Origin: an uncultured Alphaproteobacteria bacterium | GTDB taxonomy: Bacteria; Pseudomonadota; Alphaproteobacteria; Rhodobacterales; Rhodobacteraceae | Assembly (NCBI GenBank): GCA_902611475.1 | Contig: CACLZW010000004.1 | Location: 1-64,000 of the forward strand | Direction: 5' to 3' | DNA: 64,000 nucleotides | Part shown: positions 54,491 to 63,065 of the stretch, piece by piece | Position numbering within the stretch: the first letter of the stretch is position 1 | How the letters are laid out: the number at the start of each line of letters is the position of its first letter | Notes under the pieces: model-generated | Told to the model about the DNA's origin: nothing | Database searches by the model: none | Seen by the model: the letters and a program-made list of their open reading frames with translations, nothing else | Position numbers and translations under genes: made by a program

Positions 54491-56500
54491 TTGGGAAAAG
54501 AATCAATAAAAAAAAAGCTCTTTAAAGTTAAGGAGATTGAACATCTCACAATAGAAATGCCAGACGGAATTAAACTTTCAGCTAAAGTTTGGAAGCCTAT
54601 TAGTAAAAAATCTGAAAGATTTCCAGTAGTCTTAGAATATATCCCTTATCGAAAAAGAGATGGAACTCACGTTAGAGACGCATTAACCCACCCCTACTTT
54701 TGTGAAAGAGGTTATGTATGTATGCGTGTTGATCTAAGAGGTAATGGAGATAGCGAAGGACTTCTTTTCGATGAGTATACAGAGACTGAATTAAGTGATG
54801 CAGAACATATAATTGATTGGGCCAGCAAACAGTCATGGAGCAATGGTAATATTGGAATGATGGGAATCAGTTGGGGTGGTTTTAACAGCCTACAGGTTGC
54901 TTTTCGAAGGCCAAAGGCTTTAAAAGCAATTATAACTTTATGTTCAACAGTAGATAGATATACCGAGGACATTCATTATAAGGGTGGTTGTTTGTTAAAT
55001 GAAAACTTAGGATGGGGCGCTACAATGCTTTCATATTCTTCACGGCCACCTGATCCACAAATTGTTGGAAAGAAATGGAAAAAGATGTGGCTAGAGCGTT
55101 TGAAAAACCAACCACATCTTTCGGATATTTGGTTAAAGCATCAGAAGAGAGATAAGTATTGGAAACATGGATCTGTATGTGAAGATTATTCTAAGCTTGA
55201 AACTCCAATCCTAGCTATTGGAGGATGGGGAGACGCCTATAAAAATGCTGTTCCAGAACTTGTGAAAAATGCAAAAGCTAAAGGGATCATCGGGCCTTGG
55301 GTACATAAATATCCTCACTTTGCTGTACCAAAACCCCAGATAGGCTTTTTACAAGAAGCCATCCGATGGTGGGATAAATGGCTCAAAGAAATTGATAATG
55401 GATGTGAAACAGATCCTGACTATAGAGTATATGTAATGAAAGGTGAGCCCCCTAAAAGTAGTTATAATTTTAGAGATGGATATTGGATTAAAGAGGATGT
55501 TTGGCCAAGTAAAGCAAGCAAAAATAAAAAGCTTTTTTTAAGACGTAATAATGTACTTTCTTTAAGCAACAGAAAAAATAAATCTCATTTGGGAGTAATT
55601 GATAGTCCTCAGCATTGTGGGCTAAAAGGTGGCGAATATTGTGCTATTTGGTTAGGCCCAGAGCTTCCAGGGGACCAGCGTTTTGACGACGCTTTTTCAC
55701 TTTGCTTTGATACAAAGGCCTTGAACCTTAAAGAGGATATAGTTGGGTCTCCTGAGTTAACAGTAACGCTCGAAGCAACCTCACCTAACGCGCAACTGGC
55801 TGTCCGATTATGCGATGTTTATCCTGATGGTAAGTCGAGTAGAATAACATATGGTATTTTAAACCTAAGGTTCCGTGACTCGTTTGATAGTCCGAAAGAT
55901 ATCCCAATAGCAAAAGAGTTTACTGTCAAGGTAACGCTAGATCACATTGCATATAAATTACCTAATGGAAATAAACTTCGCCTTTCCCTAGCGAATGCTT
56001 ACTGGCCTTTGGTTTGGCCAGTGTATAATCCTGCTAAACTAGTGGTCAAAGACGGTTATTTGTCATTGCCATTAAGACAGGGGACAAACTTAGACGAATG
56101 GGTTTTTCCTGAGTCTGTGGCTTCCAAACCGTGGCTAGGCAAAGAAATTAGAAGCCCACACAATAAAAGGCAAATACTATTTGATGAGGCTACCGATGAG
56201 GTGTTCTTGGAAATTGAAGATGACTTTGGTAGTTATAAAGATCTTCAGAATAAGTTAGTCATAAGTAGCTCAGCACGAGAAAAATGGTCAATACATCCAA
56301 ATGATCCTCTTTCGGCCAAAGGAGAAACCCATTGGACAGAAGAACGCTCTAGAGAAGGATGGTCTATTAGAACCGACACTTTTTCTAGCATGACATCAGA
56401 CAAGTCATATTTTTATCTTAAGGCAAGAGTGGAAGCTTATGAAAGAGAAAAGCTCATTTTTAAGAAAAGAATGGAGAGTAAGATAAAAAGAATTCTTTAG
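54491..56500 (+). CDS. CocE/NonD family hydrolase (X-Pro dipeptidyl-peptidase S15 type)
   Basis: A 669-aa serine hydrolase with an alpha/beta-hydrolase domain: VVLEYIPYRKRDGT, MRVDLRGNGDSEG (oxyanion Tyr/Asp area) and the nucleophile elbow GMMGISWGGFNSL, with a later HKYPHFAV His. A C-terminal jelly-roll domain (GSPELTVTLEATSPNAQLAVRL) is typical of CocE-like esterases and amidases. No signal peptide is seen, so it is probably cytoplasmic. It starts with TTG directly after the FAD oxidoreductase stop, and its 3' end overlaps the convergent aminotransferase gene by 4 bases. Substrate unknown. Confidence 0.87.
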   Translation: MGKESIKKKLFKVKEIEHLTIEMPDGIKLSAKVWKPISKKSERFPVVLEYIPYRKRDGTHVRDALTHPYFCERGYVCMRVDLRGNGDSEGLLFDEYTETELSDAEHIIDWASKQSWSNGNIGMMGISWGGFNSLQVAFRRPKALKAIITLCSTVDRYTEDIHYKGGCLLNENLGWGATMLSYSSRPPDPQIVGKKWKKMWLERLKNQPHLSDIWLKHQKRDKYWKHGSVCEDYSKLETPILAIGGWGDAYKNAVPELVKNAKAKGIIGPWVHKYPHFAVPKPQIGFLQEAIRWWDKWLKEIDNGCETDPDYRVYVMKGEPPKSSYNFRDGYWIKEDVWPSKASKNKKLFLRRNNVLSLSNRKNKSHLGVIDSPQHCGLKGGEYCAIWLGPELPGDQRFDDAFSLCFDTKALNLKEDIVGSPELTVTLEATSPNAQLAVRLCDVYPDGKSSRITYGILNLRFRDSFDSPKDIPIAKEFTVKVTLDHIAYKLPNGNKLRLSLANAYWPLVWPVYNPAKLVVKDGYLSLPLRQGTNLDEWVFPESVASKPWLGKEIRSPHNKRQILFDEATDEVFLEIEDDFGSYKDLQNKLVISSSAREKWSIHPNDPLSAKGETHWTEERSREGWSIRTDTFSSMTSDKSYFYLKARVEAYEREKLIFKKRMESKIKRIL

Positions 56501-57753
56501 TTCGTACTAATTTCATTGATAGCTTTCATAAACTCTACCACTTCAGCCTTTGTATTATAATGACATATTGAAAATCTGATGCAGTCTTTTTGATTTAAAG
56601 GCCTGAGTATATTCCCACAGTAATGATCATCTTTTCTGATGTGTACGCGTATTTTACGCTGTCTAAGTTCCTCAACTATTATCCTTGAAGGCTTGTTTTT
56701 ATGAAAAAATGACACTACTCCCTCTCGAGACGTAGAAGCTGAGTTACCAATAATCCGAATTTTTTTATTGTTTCTTAACCCAACAATATCTTCAGTACCA
56801 TTTATTACTAAATCTACTAACTCTTGTTCATGCGATTTTATAGCTATAGAAGAAGCCTCTAGCCTTTCTCTAATATTTTCGCTTTTCGTAAAATTACTGC
56901 CAAGCCAGTCCAGATAATCTACTACATCTGAAAAAGTTGCGTAACTACCAGCATCTCGCGTACCTAATTCCCAGTTTTGGAACGGGCCATCTTCCAATTG
57001 CTCCTTATTCAAAGTGCATAATCTTTCAGAAGCCCATGCTACCCCATACCCATGTCGAGAAAACATTTTATATGGAGAAACCACATACCCATCTATGTCA
57101 TATTTCTGAACGTCTATGGCCCCATGACTAGAGTGCTGAATACCATCAACGATAATAATGCAGTCAGGTGTCACATTCCTAACTTCTTTAGTTATTTTTT
57201 CTAAATCAACGGTCATTCCGGTCACAGGAGATGTGTGAACAATAGAAACAACACGAACATCACTGGTTAATTTTTTTATATAAGCTTGTTCATCTACCGA
57301 ACCGGAGTCGTCATTATGTTCGACTATAATGTGACTTCTTTGAGTATTTTTTGCCCACTTTTTCATTGCACTCATAGAAGCCGGATGCTCTAGCGTGGAG
57401 CTTAACATAGCGCCTCCCTCCGGTAACTCTAGCGCCGCTGTTCGTATAAGCCGAAAAAGTAGCTCTGTACCACTTTCACCAACAATAACGTCACCTCGAT
57501 CTGCATTAAAGAAAAGTCGCATTTTAGCTTTTCCATTTTCAATCGACTTAACAAGAGATTTGGAAGCGTCGTTTTCTCTTCCCTGGTTGTCTGGATACGA
57601 AGCATAAAGAGCAGATGTTTCAACAACTGATTTTAGTCTTAGGGAACCTCCAGCATTTTCAAAAAAAATACGCTCCCCCTCAAAAGGACAAGTTTCCACA
57701 TGCATAAATTTTTTCCTTACAGACTCAATAAGTCCTTGTCTTTGCTCAATCAC
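56497..57753 (-). CDS. Class V aminotransferase / cysteine desulfurase-like PLP enzyme
   Basis: A 418-aa fold-type I PLP enzyme of the class V group. Visible parts are FENAGGSLRLKSVVE near the N-terminus, VSIVHTSPVTGMTVDLE, IIVDGIQHSSHGAIDVQ with the cofactor Asp, and the Schiff-base Lys in VSPYKMFSRHGYG. It lacks an obvious desulfurase Cys loop, so a role as aminotransferase, epimerase or lyase is as likely. It is downstream of coxG on the same strand with a 65-base gap, so co-expression with the cox genes is possible but not shown. Confidence 0.82.
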   Translation of the reverse strand: MIEQRQGLIESVRKKFMHVETCPFEGERIFFENAGGSLRLKSVVETSALYASYPDNQGRENDASKSLVKSIENGKAKMRLFFNADRGDVIVGESGTELLFRLIRTAALELPEGGAMLSSTLEHPASMSAMKKWAKNTQRSHIIVEHNDDSGSVDEQAYIKKLTSDVRVVSIVHTSPVTGMTVDLEKITKEVRNVTPDCIIIVDGIQHSSHGAIDVQKYDIDGYVVSPYKMFSRHGYGVAWASERLCTLNKEQLEDGPFQNWELGTRDAGSYATFSDVVDYLDWLGSNFTKSENIRERLEASSIAIKSHEQELVDLVINGTEDIVGLRNNKKIRIIGNSASTSREGVVSFFHKNKPSRIIVEELRQRKIRVHIRKDDHYCGNILRPLNQKDCIRFSICHYNTKAEVVEFMKAINEISTN

Positions 57754-57818
57754 CCTGAAACACCTTTTTGTGCGACTAGTGATAAGATATAAATGTAATT
57801 TTGAAAAGATAAAGTCGT

Positions 57819-58280
57819 TTATTTAGATTTATTAATATCTTCAAGCTGTTGAACAAAACTACCAAAAAAATTTTTCGATAATTTTTTCGCTGTACTTTGG
57901 ATTAAGCGTGACCCAAGTTGTGCAATCTTTCCTTTTACCTGGGCACTGACTTCATAAGACAAAGTAGTCGAGGACGTATCTTTAGCTTCTACCAGCTTTA
58001 CCTTCGCTGACCCGCTTGCGGCACCAGCAATCCCGCCTTTACCACTTCCCGTTATAGTATATCCATTAGGCGGATCGATATCGCTTAAAGTAATACTGCC
58101 TGTAAAACGAGTAGACATAGGTCCTATCTTAAGCTTTACTTCTGCGGCCAATTCAGTTTCACTACGCCTTTCTAACTTTTCGCACCACGGTATGGACTTC
58201 TTAAGAAACTCCTCATCATTAAGCGCTGCCCAAACTCTTTCCTTTGGAAGAGGTAGTTCGTAGCTATCTTTAATTTCCAT
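57819..58280 (-). CDS. coxG: CoxG, SRPBCC family protein of the CO dehydrogenase-type cluster
   Basis: The 153-aa SRPBCC-fold protein starts MEIKDSYELPLPKERVWAAL and contains the CoxG pattern LKIGPMSTRFTGSI and ITGSGKGGIAGAASGSAKVKL. CoxG homologues accompany molybdenum hydroxylases and have been implicated in membrane anchoring or maturation of CO dehydrogenase. Here it lacks the long C-terminal membrane-anchoring extension of some CoxG proteins. It is the fourth gene of the minus-strand coxS-L-M-G unit. Confidence 0.9.
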   Translation of the reverse strand: MEIKDSYELPLPKERVWAALNDEEFLKKSIPWCEKLERRSETELAAEVKLKIGPMSTRFTGSITLSDIDPPNGYTITGSGKGGIAGAASGSAKVKLVEAKDTSSTTLSYEVSAQVKGKIAQLGSRLIQSTAKKLSKNFFGSFVQQLEDINKSK

Positions 58281-58346
58281 TCAATAAACCTCTGTCCAGG
58301 CTGGTAATTACAACCACCAAAAGTTAGTTATCCCAGATTAATGGAT

Positions 58347-59132
58347 CTAAACTACAGCTCTCTTTGTCATTTCTTTGATAAGGTTTGCACGATATTCTGC
58401 CGATGCATGTAAATCGCTTATCAAGCCATCGGAATCTATTTTTACAGAGCTTAGGGAGTCAGCGCTAAAATTACTTGAAAGTACAGACTCCATTTCTTGA
58501 TGTCTGAATACTCCACCTTCTCCTGCCCCTGTTACAGCCACTCTTACTTCATCACCAAATTGAGCTACAAAAACTCCAACCATAGCATAACGCGACGCGG
58601 GGTTTGGAAATTTGACGTAGTTAGCCTTTGTTGGCTTTGAGAAACTAATGAACTCAATTATTTCATCGTCCTCCAGCGCTGTCTCAAACATTCCTGTAAA
58701 GAAATCGTCTGCGGCTATACTACGTATGTTCGTATGTATTGTAGCTTTCAAAGCTAGTACAGCTGATGGGTAGCAAGCGGACGGATCATTATTGGCTACA
58801 GACCCCCCAATAGTACCTCGATTTCTAACCTGTCTGTCACCTATACCATCTGCGAGTTTTGCTAATGCCGGTATAGCCTTTTTTACTACAGCTGATTCTG
58901 CAACACTGACATGTCTTGCCATTGCTCCAATCTTTAATGTCTCACCCTCATCGGCAATAGAGTCAAGCTTACACCCAGAAATGTCAACAAGTCCATCTGG
59001 GCTTGCAAGTCTCTGTTTAAGCGTTGGTATTAGAGTCATTCCACCCGCCAAAAATTTACCTTCGCCTAAAGACTTTATCGCTTCTAAAGCTTCTGTGGTA
59101 CTGTTTGGTTTCACATATTTTGTAGAATACAT
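58347..59132 (-). CDS. coxM: Molybdenum hydroxylase FAD-binding (medium) subunit, CoxM-type
   Basis: The FAD subunit passes electrons from the [2Fe-2S] clusters to the quinone pool or another acceptor. The 261-aa protein has FLAGGMTLIPTLKQR (first FAD-pyrophosphate motif), VRNRGTIGGSVANNDPSACYP (second FAD motif) and VAVTGAGEGGVFRHQEME in the C-terminal domain. It is a little shorter than most CoxM proteins (about 280 aa). It follows coxL after 14 bases; the S-L-M order is that of form II clusters. Confidence 0.92.
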   Translation of the reverse strand: MYSTKYVKPNSTTEALEAIKSLGEGKFLAGGMTLIPTLKQRLASPDGLVDISGCKLDSIADEGETLKIGAMARHVSVAESAVVKKAIPALAKLADGIGDRQVRNRGTIGGSVANNDPSACYPSAVLALKATIHTNIRSIAADDFFTGMFETALEDDEIIEFISFSKPTKANYVKFPNPASRYAMVGVFVAQFGDEVRVAVTGAGEGGVFRHQEMESVLSSNFSADSLSSVKIDSDGLISDLHASAEYRANLIKEMTKRAVV

Positions 59133-59146
59133 AATCGCGTCCTCCT

Positions 59147-61531
59147 TTATTCCGCAGCTACTGACTGGCTATCTTGTATTGCCTTCCACACCTTTTGAGG
59201 AGTCGCTGGCATAGACATATCGGTAACTCCAAGCGGTGATAATGCGTCTATTACAGCGTTTATCAAAGCAGGAGGTGATGCTATAGCTCCTGCTTCACCA
59301 CAACCCTTAACCCCTAAGTCATTGACTGTAGAAGGGGTGGTTGTGTACCCAACTTTAAATGATGGTAGATCATCTGCCCTAGGCATACAGTAATCCATGT
59401 ATGAGGCTGTAAGCAACTGACCATTTTCATCGTAATGTGCATCCTCTAATAGAGCTTGTCCTATACCCTGAGCTATACCTCCATGAACTTGACCTTCGAC
59501 TATCATGGGATTAACTAAATTTCCAAAGTCATCACAAGCAGCCCAGTCTACAACTTGTACAACACCAGTAGCTGGGTCGACTTCAACCTCGGCAATGTGT
59601 GTGCCCGAGGGATACACAAAGTTTGTTGGATCATAAAAAGCATTTTCTTCAAGACCCGGCTCAAGGGTCTCCAAAGGATAATTATGCGGCACGTATGCTG
59701 CTAATGCGATTTCTCCGAACGCTTTTTCTTTATCTGTTCCTCCAACAACAAATTTGCCATCCTTAAAGTCAATGTCATCTTCTGAAGCTTCAAGAAGGTG
59801 GGCCGCGATTTTTTTGCTTTTATTTATTATCTTATCAACAGCTTTGCTTATAGCAGATCCACCAGAGGCAAGAGATCTTGAACCGTAGGAGCCCATACCG
59901 AACGGTGTTTTATCAGTATCTCCATGAACCACCTCGACATTTTCCATGGGGATACCAAGTTTATCTGCAACAATCTGCGCAAACGTTGTTGCGTGCCCCT
60001 GCCCATGGCTGTGTGAACCTGTGAAAACACTAATTGTTCCTGTTGGATTAACTCTCACTGAAGCAGATTCCCACAGACCAACACGTCCACCCAAAGCACC
60101 TACTACGGCAGATGGCGCAAGACCACAAGCTTCAATATAGCTTGAAATCCCTATACCCCTGTACATGCCTCGCTTAGCAGCTTCTGCTCTTCTTTTTTCA
60201 AAATTGGAGTAGTCTATCATTTCCATGGCCTTATCTAAGTGCGGCTCATAGTCTCCAATGTCGTATTGCAAAGCAACCTGAGTTTGATAGGGAAAAGCAT
60301 CTTTAGGAATGAAATTTATTCTTCTGAATTCTGCTGGATCCATTCCCACTTCTCGAGCTGCAGTCTCCATTGTTCTTTCAAGAAGATATGTTGCTTCAGG
60401 CCTTCCTGCGCCTCTGTAAGCATCAACATTAACAGTGTTAGTTGCCATACCCTTTACGTTTGTGTAAATGGCTGGAATATCATATTGTCCCGATAGTAGA
60501 GTTCCGTGGAGATATGTAGGAACTACTACTGAGAAAGCTGATAAATATGCACCTAAATTACACACTGTGTCTACACGTAAACCTACAATTTTATTGTTTT
60601 CATCTAGACCAAGCTGAACATCGTTAACGTGGTCTCTACCGTGACAATCAGTAAGAAATGCTTGGGTTCTGTCTGCCGTCCATTTTACAGGTCTGCCTAC
60701 CTTTTTAGATGCCCAAACACAAACGGCTTCCTCAATATAGACGTAAATCTTCGATCCAAATCCACCTCCTACATCTGGAGCAATCACTCTAAGTTTGGAT
60801 TCTGGGATAGCAAACATAAAAGCTGCCAAAACAAGCCGAGTCAAATGCGGGTTCTGAGACGTAGTGTGAAGAGTGTATGAATCATCTAAATTATCAAATT
60901 CTGCTAGTGCACACCTAGGCTCCATAGCATTTGGAACCAATCGATTGTTGCGCACTCTCAGCTTAACAATTTTCTTTGCACCGCTTAGAGCATCGGCGGT
61001 CGCTTTTTCATCGCCTAATTCCCAGTCAAAATAGCAGTTATTTGGAACTTCATCATGTATCTGGGCTCCGTCGCCTGCATTTTCAAAATCTACTACAGGT
61101 GAAAGTTCCTCATAATCAACATCAATAAGTTCAGCTCCTGATTTAGCCTGTTCTGCTGTTTCTGCTAATACAACAGCGATAGCGTCTCCAACAAACCTTA
61201 CTTTACCTTGTGCTAATAACGGATGTGGAGGCTCTTTAGTAGCAGAACCATCCCTACAGGGAACTACCCATCCACAGATTGGGCCGCCGACTTTATCTGC
61301 AGCAATATCGTCTCCTGTAAAAACTCCTATAACGCCTGGTGCAGATTGGGCATTTTTTATATCAATTTTCTTAATTTTTGCGTGAGCCACATCCGATCTC
61401 AAAAAATAGGCTTGAACTTGGCCAGGCCTATTAATGTCATCTGTATATTTTCCTTTACCTGTTAAGAACTTCTTATCTTCAGTTCTTCTTACGGATGATC
61501 CTATTCCATCAATTTTCGTAACTTCGTTCAT
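59147..61531 (-). CDS. coxL: Molybdenum hydroxylase large subunit, form II CoxL (xanthine dehydrogenase family)
   Basis: The 794-aa molybdopterin-cytosine-dinucleotide subunit has VRRTEDKKFLTGKGKYTDD near the N-terminus, DVGGGFGSKIY, and the active-site loop DAYRGAGRPEATYLLER. AYRGAGR marks form II (BMS-type) enzymes; proven CO dehydrogenases (form I) have the AYxCSFR loop. SYGSRSLASGGSA and the catalytic Glu in KGCGEAGAIASPPAL are also present. The true substrate of form II enzymes is uncertain. The gene overlaps the coxS stop by one base (TAATG). Confidence 0.93.
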   Translation of the reverse strand: MNEVTKIDGIGSSVRRTEDKKFLTGKGKYTDDINRPGQVQAYFLRSDVAHAKIKKIDIKNAQSAPGVIGVFTGDDIAADKVGGPICGWVVPCRDGSATKEPPHPLLAQGKVRFVGDAIAVVLAETAEQAKSGAELIDVDYEELSPVVDFENAGDGAQIHDEVPNNCYFDWELGDEKATADALSGAKKIVKLRVRNNRLVPNAMEPRCALAEFDNLDDSYTLHTTSQNPHLTRLVLAAFMFAIPESKLRVIAPDVGGGFGSKIYVYIEEAVCVWASKKVGRPVKWTADRTQAFLTDCHGRDHVNDVQLGLDENNKIVGLRVDTVCNLGAYLSAFSVVVPTYLHGTLLSGQYDIPAIYTNVKGMATNTVNVDAYRGAGRPEATYLLERTMETAAREVGMDPAEFRRINFIPKDAFPYQTQVALQYDIGDYEPHLDKAMEMIDYSNFEKRRAEAAKRGMYRGIGISSYIEACGLAPSAVVGALGGRVGLWESASVRVNPTGTISVFTGSHSHGQGHATTFAQIVADKLGIPMENVEVVHGDTDKTPFGMGSYGSRSLASGGSAISKAVDKIINKSKKIAAHLLEASEDDIDFKDGKFVVGGTDKEKAFGEIALAAYVPHNYPLETLEPGLEENAFYDPTNFVYPSGTHIAEVEVDPATGVVQVVDWAACDDFGNLVNPMIVEGQVHGGIAQGIGQALLEDAHYDENGQLLTASYMDYCMPRADDLPSFKVGYTTTPSTVNDLGVKGCGEAGAIASPPALINAVIDALSPLGVTDMSMPATPQKVWKAIQDSQSVAAE

Positions 61532-62004
61532 TAATTTTTCCCTCCCATTTTAGCCGCACCGGCTTTAACTGATTGAACAATATTATGATAGCCAGTACAT
61601 CTACAAATATTTCCTTCGAGCCCTTCTCTGATCTCATCTTCACTTATATCTTTATTTTTAGTGACCATCTCAACCGCGCTCATAACCATACCTGGCGTAC
61701 AGAAGCCACACTGAAGACCGTGATTCTCATGGAAAGCTTCCTGCATTGGATGCAGCTCGTCTCCGTCAGCTAACCCTTCAATTGTTGTTATGTCAGCTCC
61801 TTCAGCTTGCTTCGCTAATATTGTACAAGCTTTTACTGACACGCCATCCAAATGAATAACGCAAGCCCCACATTGACTTGTATCACATCCTACGTGAGTA
61901 CCAGTTAAACCAACATGTTCTCTTATAAAATCTACCAACAAGGTATTATCAGCAACATCTCTTGTTTCTAATTTTCCGTTAAGCTTGAGACTAATCTCTC
62001 CCAT
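61531..62004 (-). CDS. coxS: Molybdenum hydroxylase small [2Fe-2S] subunit, CoxS-type
   Basis: The 157-aa iron-sulfur subunit has the plant-type [2Fe-2S] site as [17 protein letters not shown] with a further Cys in VKACTIL. The second, CxxC...CxC cluster is [12 protein letters not shown] and [12 protein letters not shown]. It moves electrons from the molybdenum site to FAD. The ATG is preceded by the strong GGAGGAGG. It is the first gene of the minus-strand cox unit and diverges from coxD, with about 160 bases between them. Confidence 0.95.
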   Translation of the reverse strand: MGEISLKLNGKLETRDVADNTLLVDFIREHVGLTGTHVGCDTSQCGACVIHLDGVSVKACTILAKQAEGADITTIEGLADGDELHPMQEAFHENHGLQCGFCTPGMVMSAVEMVTKNKDISEDEIREGLEGNICRCTGYHNIVQSVKAGAAKMGGKN

Positions 62005-62165
62005 AAATTCCTCCTCCAGTAAGTAACATCAACACATTTAAAAGTTGTCTTTGTTAAGATTTTTTGATTATCCCAGTCAAAAAAAAATAGCATTGATATC
62101 CTAGCTTATAATTTTATATTGGCTCATTATAATGTAAAGTGAAAACTTGACGCAGGGACAACACA
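62005..62165. promoter_or_regulatory. Divergent coxS/coxD control region
   Basis: These 161 bases separate the two cox transcription units. The plus strand has two TATAAT hexamers (62107-62112 and 62128-62133), the second about 33 bases before the coxD TTG. No well-spaced -35 was found for either. The minus strand carries a TTGACT followed by an AT-rich stretch and the strong GGAGGAGG of coxS. Confidence 0.4.
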
Positions 62166-63062
62166 TTGGAAAATATTTTTAAAAACCCTAAAGAATTAGT
62201 CGATAGCTTAAAAAATGAACGCTATGTTATTGGTGAAAGATTATCAGTCGCCCTGTATCTAGCCTTAGCCAAAGGAAAGCCCTTATTTCTAGAAGGTGAA
62301 GCAGGAGTGGGGAAAACTGAAATTGCAAAAACCCTAGCATCAATTCTAAAAACTCCCTTGATCAGACTTCAATGCTATGAAGGCCTTGACATAAGTCAGT
62401 CTTCCTATGAATGGAATTATGGAAAGCAGTTAATTTCTATACAATCCACCAATAATAAAAACATAGATCTTTTTTCTGAGGATTTTTTAATAGAAAGGCC
62501 TTTATTAAAAGCCCTAAGACAAAGGCCTAGTGAAAGAGCTGTTCTTTTGATCGATGAACTAGATAGAGCAGATGAGGCTTTTGAGGCTTACTTACTGGAA
62601 TTTCTTTCCGATTGGCAAATTACAATACCAGAGATAGGAACTATAAAGACAGAAGAGCCCCCTATTGTGGTCATAACTTCTAATAGAACAAGGGAAGTAC
62701 ATGATGCACTTAAAAGACGATGCTATTACAGCTGGGTAGATTATCCCGATAAAGATACAGAGTTGGAAATTTTAAAACACCGGGTTCCGCAAACTGGGCC
62801 TACTCTCCAAACAGAGCTAGTAAATTTTGTCCAATACCTCAGAGAGGAGGAATTGTATAAATCTCCAGGAATTGCTGAAACCATTGACTGGGCTGAAGCG
62901 TTGGTTGAACTTAACTGTGTTGCACTTGACCCTCAAACTATCGACTCCACGATTGGTGTTCTGTTAAAATATCAAGACGACATAGCAAAAATACAAGGGT
63001 CTGAGGCATCTAGAATACTTAATGATGTAAAAATTTCTGTGGTTACTCAGAAGGAAAACTAG
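62166..63062 (+). CDS. coxD: CoxD, MoxR-type AAA+ ATPase for Cox maturation
   Basis: The 298-aa AAA+ ATPase has Walker A LEGEAGVGKTEIAKTLA at about residues 38-53, Walker B LLIDELDRADEAFEAYLLEFL and the sensor/arginine region VVITSNRTREVHDALKRRC. CoxD-type chaperones act with CoxE and CoxF on the molybdenum centre of Cox enzymes. The start is TTG with an AGGGA upstream. It is followed by coxE after 3 bases. This AAA+/VWA pair resembles the CobS/CobT chelatase arrangement but fits CoxDE by context. Confidence 0.9.
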   Translation: MENIFKNPKELVDSLKNERYVIGERLSVALYLALAKGKPLFLEGEAGVGKTEIAKTLASILKTPLIRLQCYEGLDISQSSYEWNYGKQLISIQSTNNKNIDLFSEDFLIERPLLKALRQRPSERAVLLIDELDRADEAFEAYLLEFLSDWQITIPEIGTIKTEEPPIVVITSNRTREVHDALKRRCYYSWVDYPDKDTELEILKHRVPQTGPTLQTELVNFVQYLREEELYKSPGIAETIDWAEALVELNCVALDPQTIDSTIGVLLKYQDDIAKIQGSEASRILNDVKISVVTQKEN

Positions 63063-63065
63063 AGA

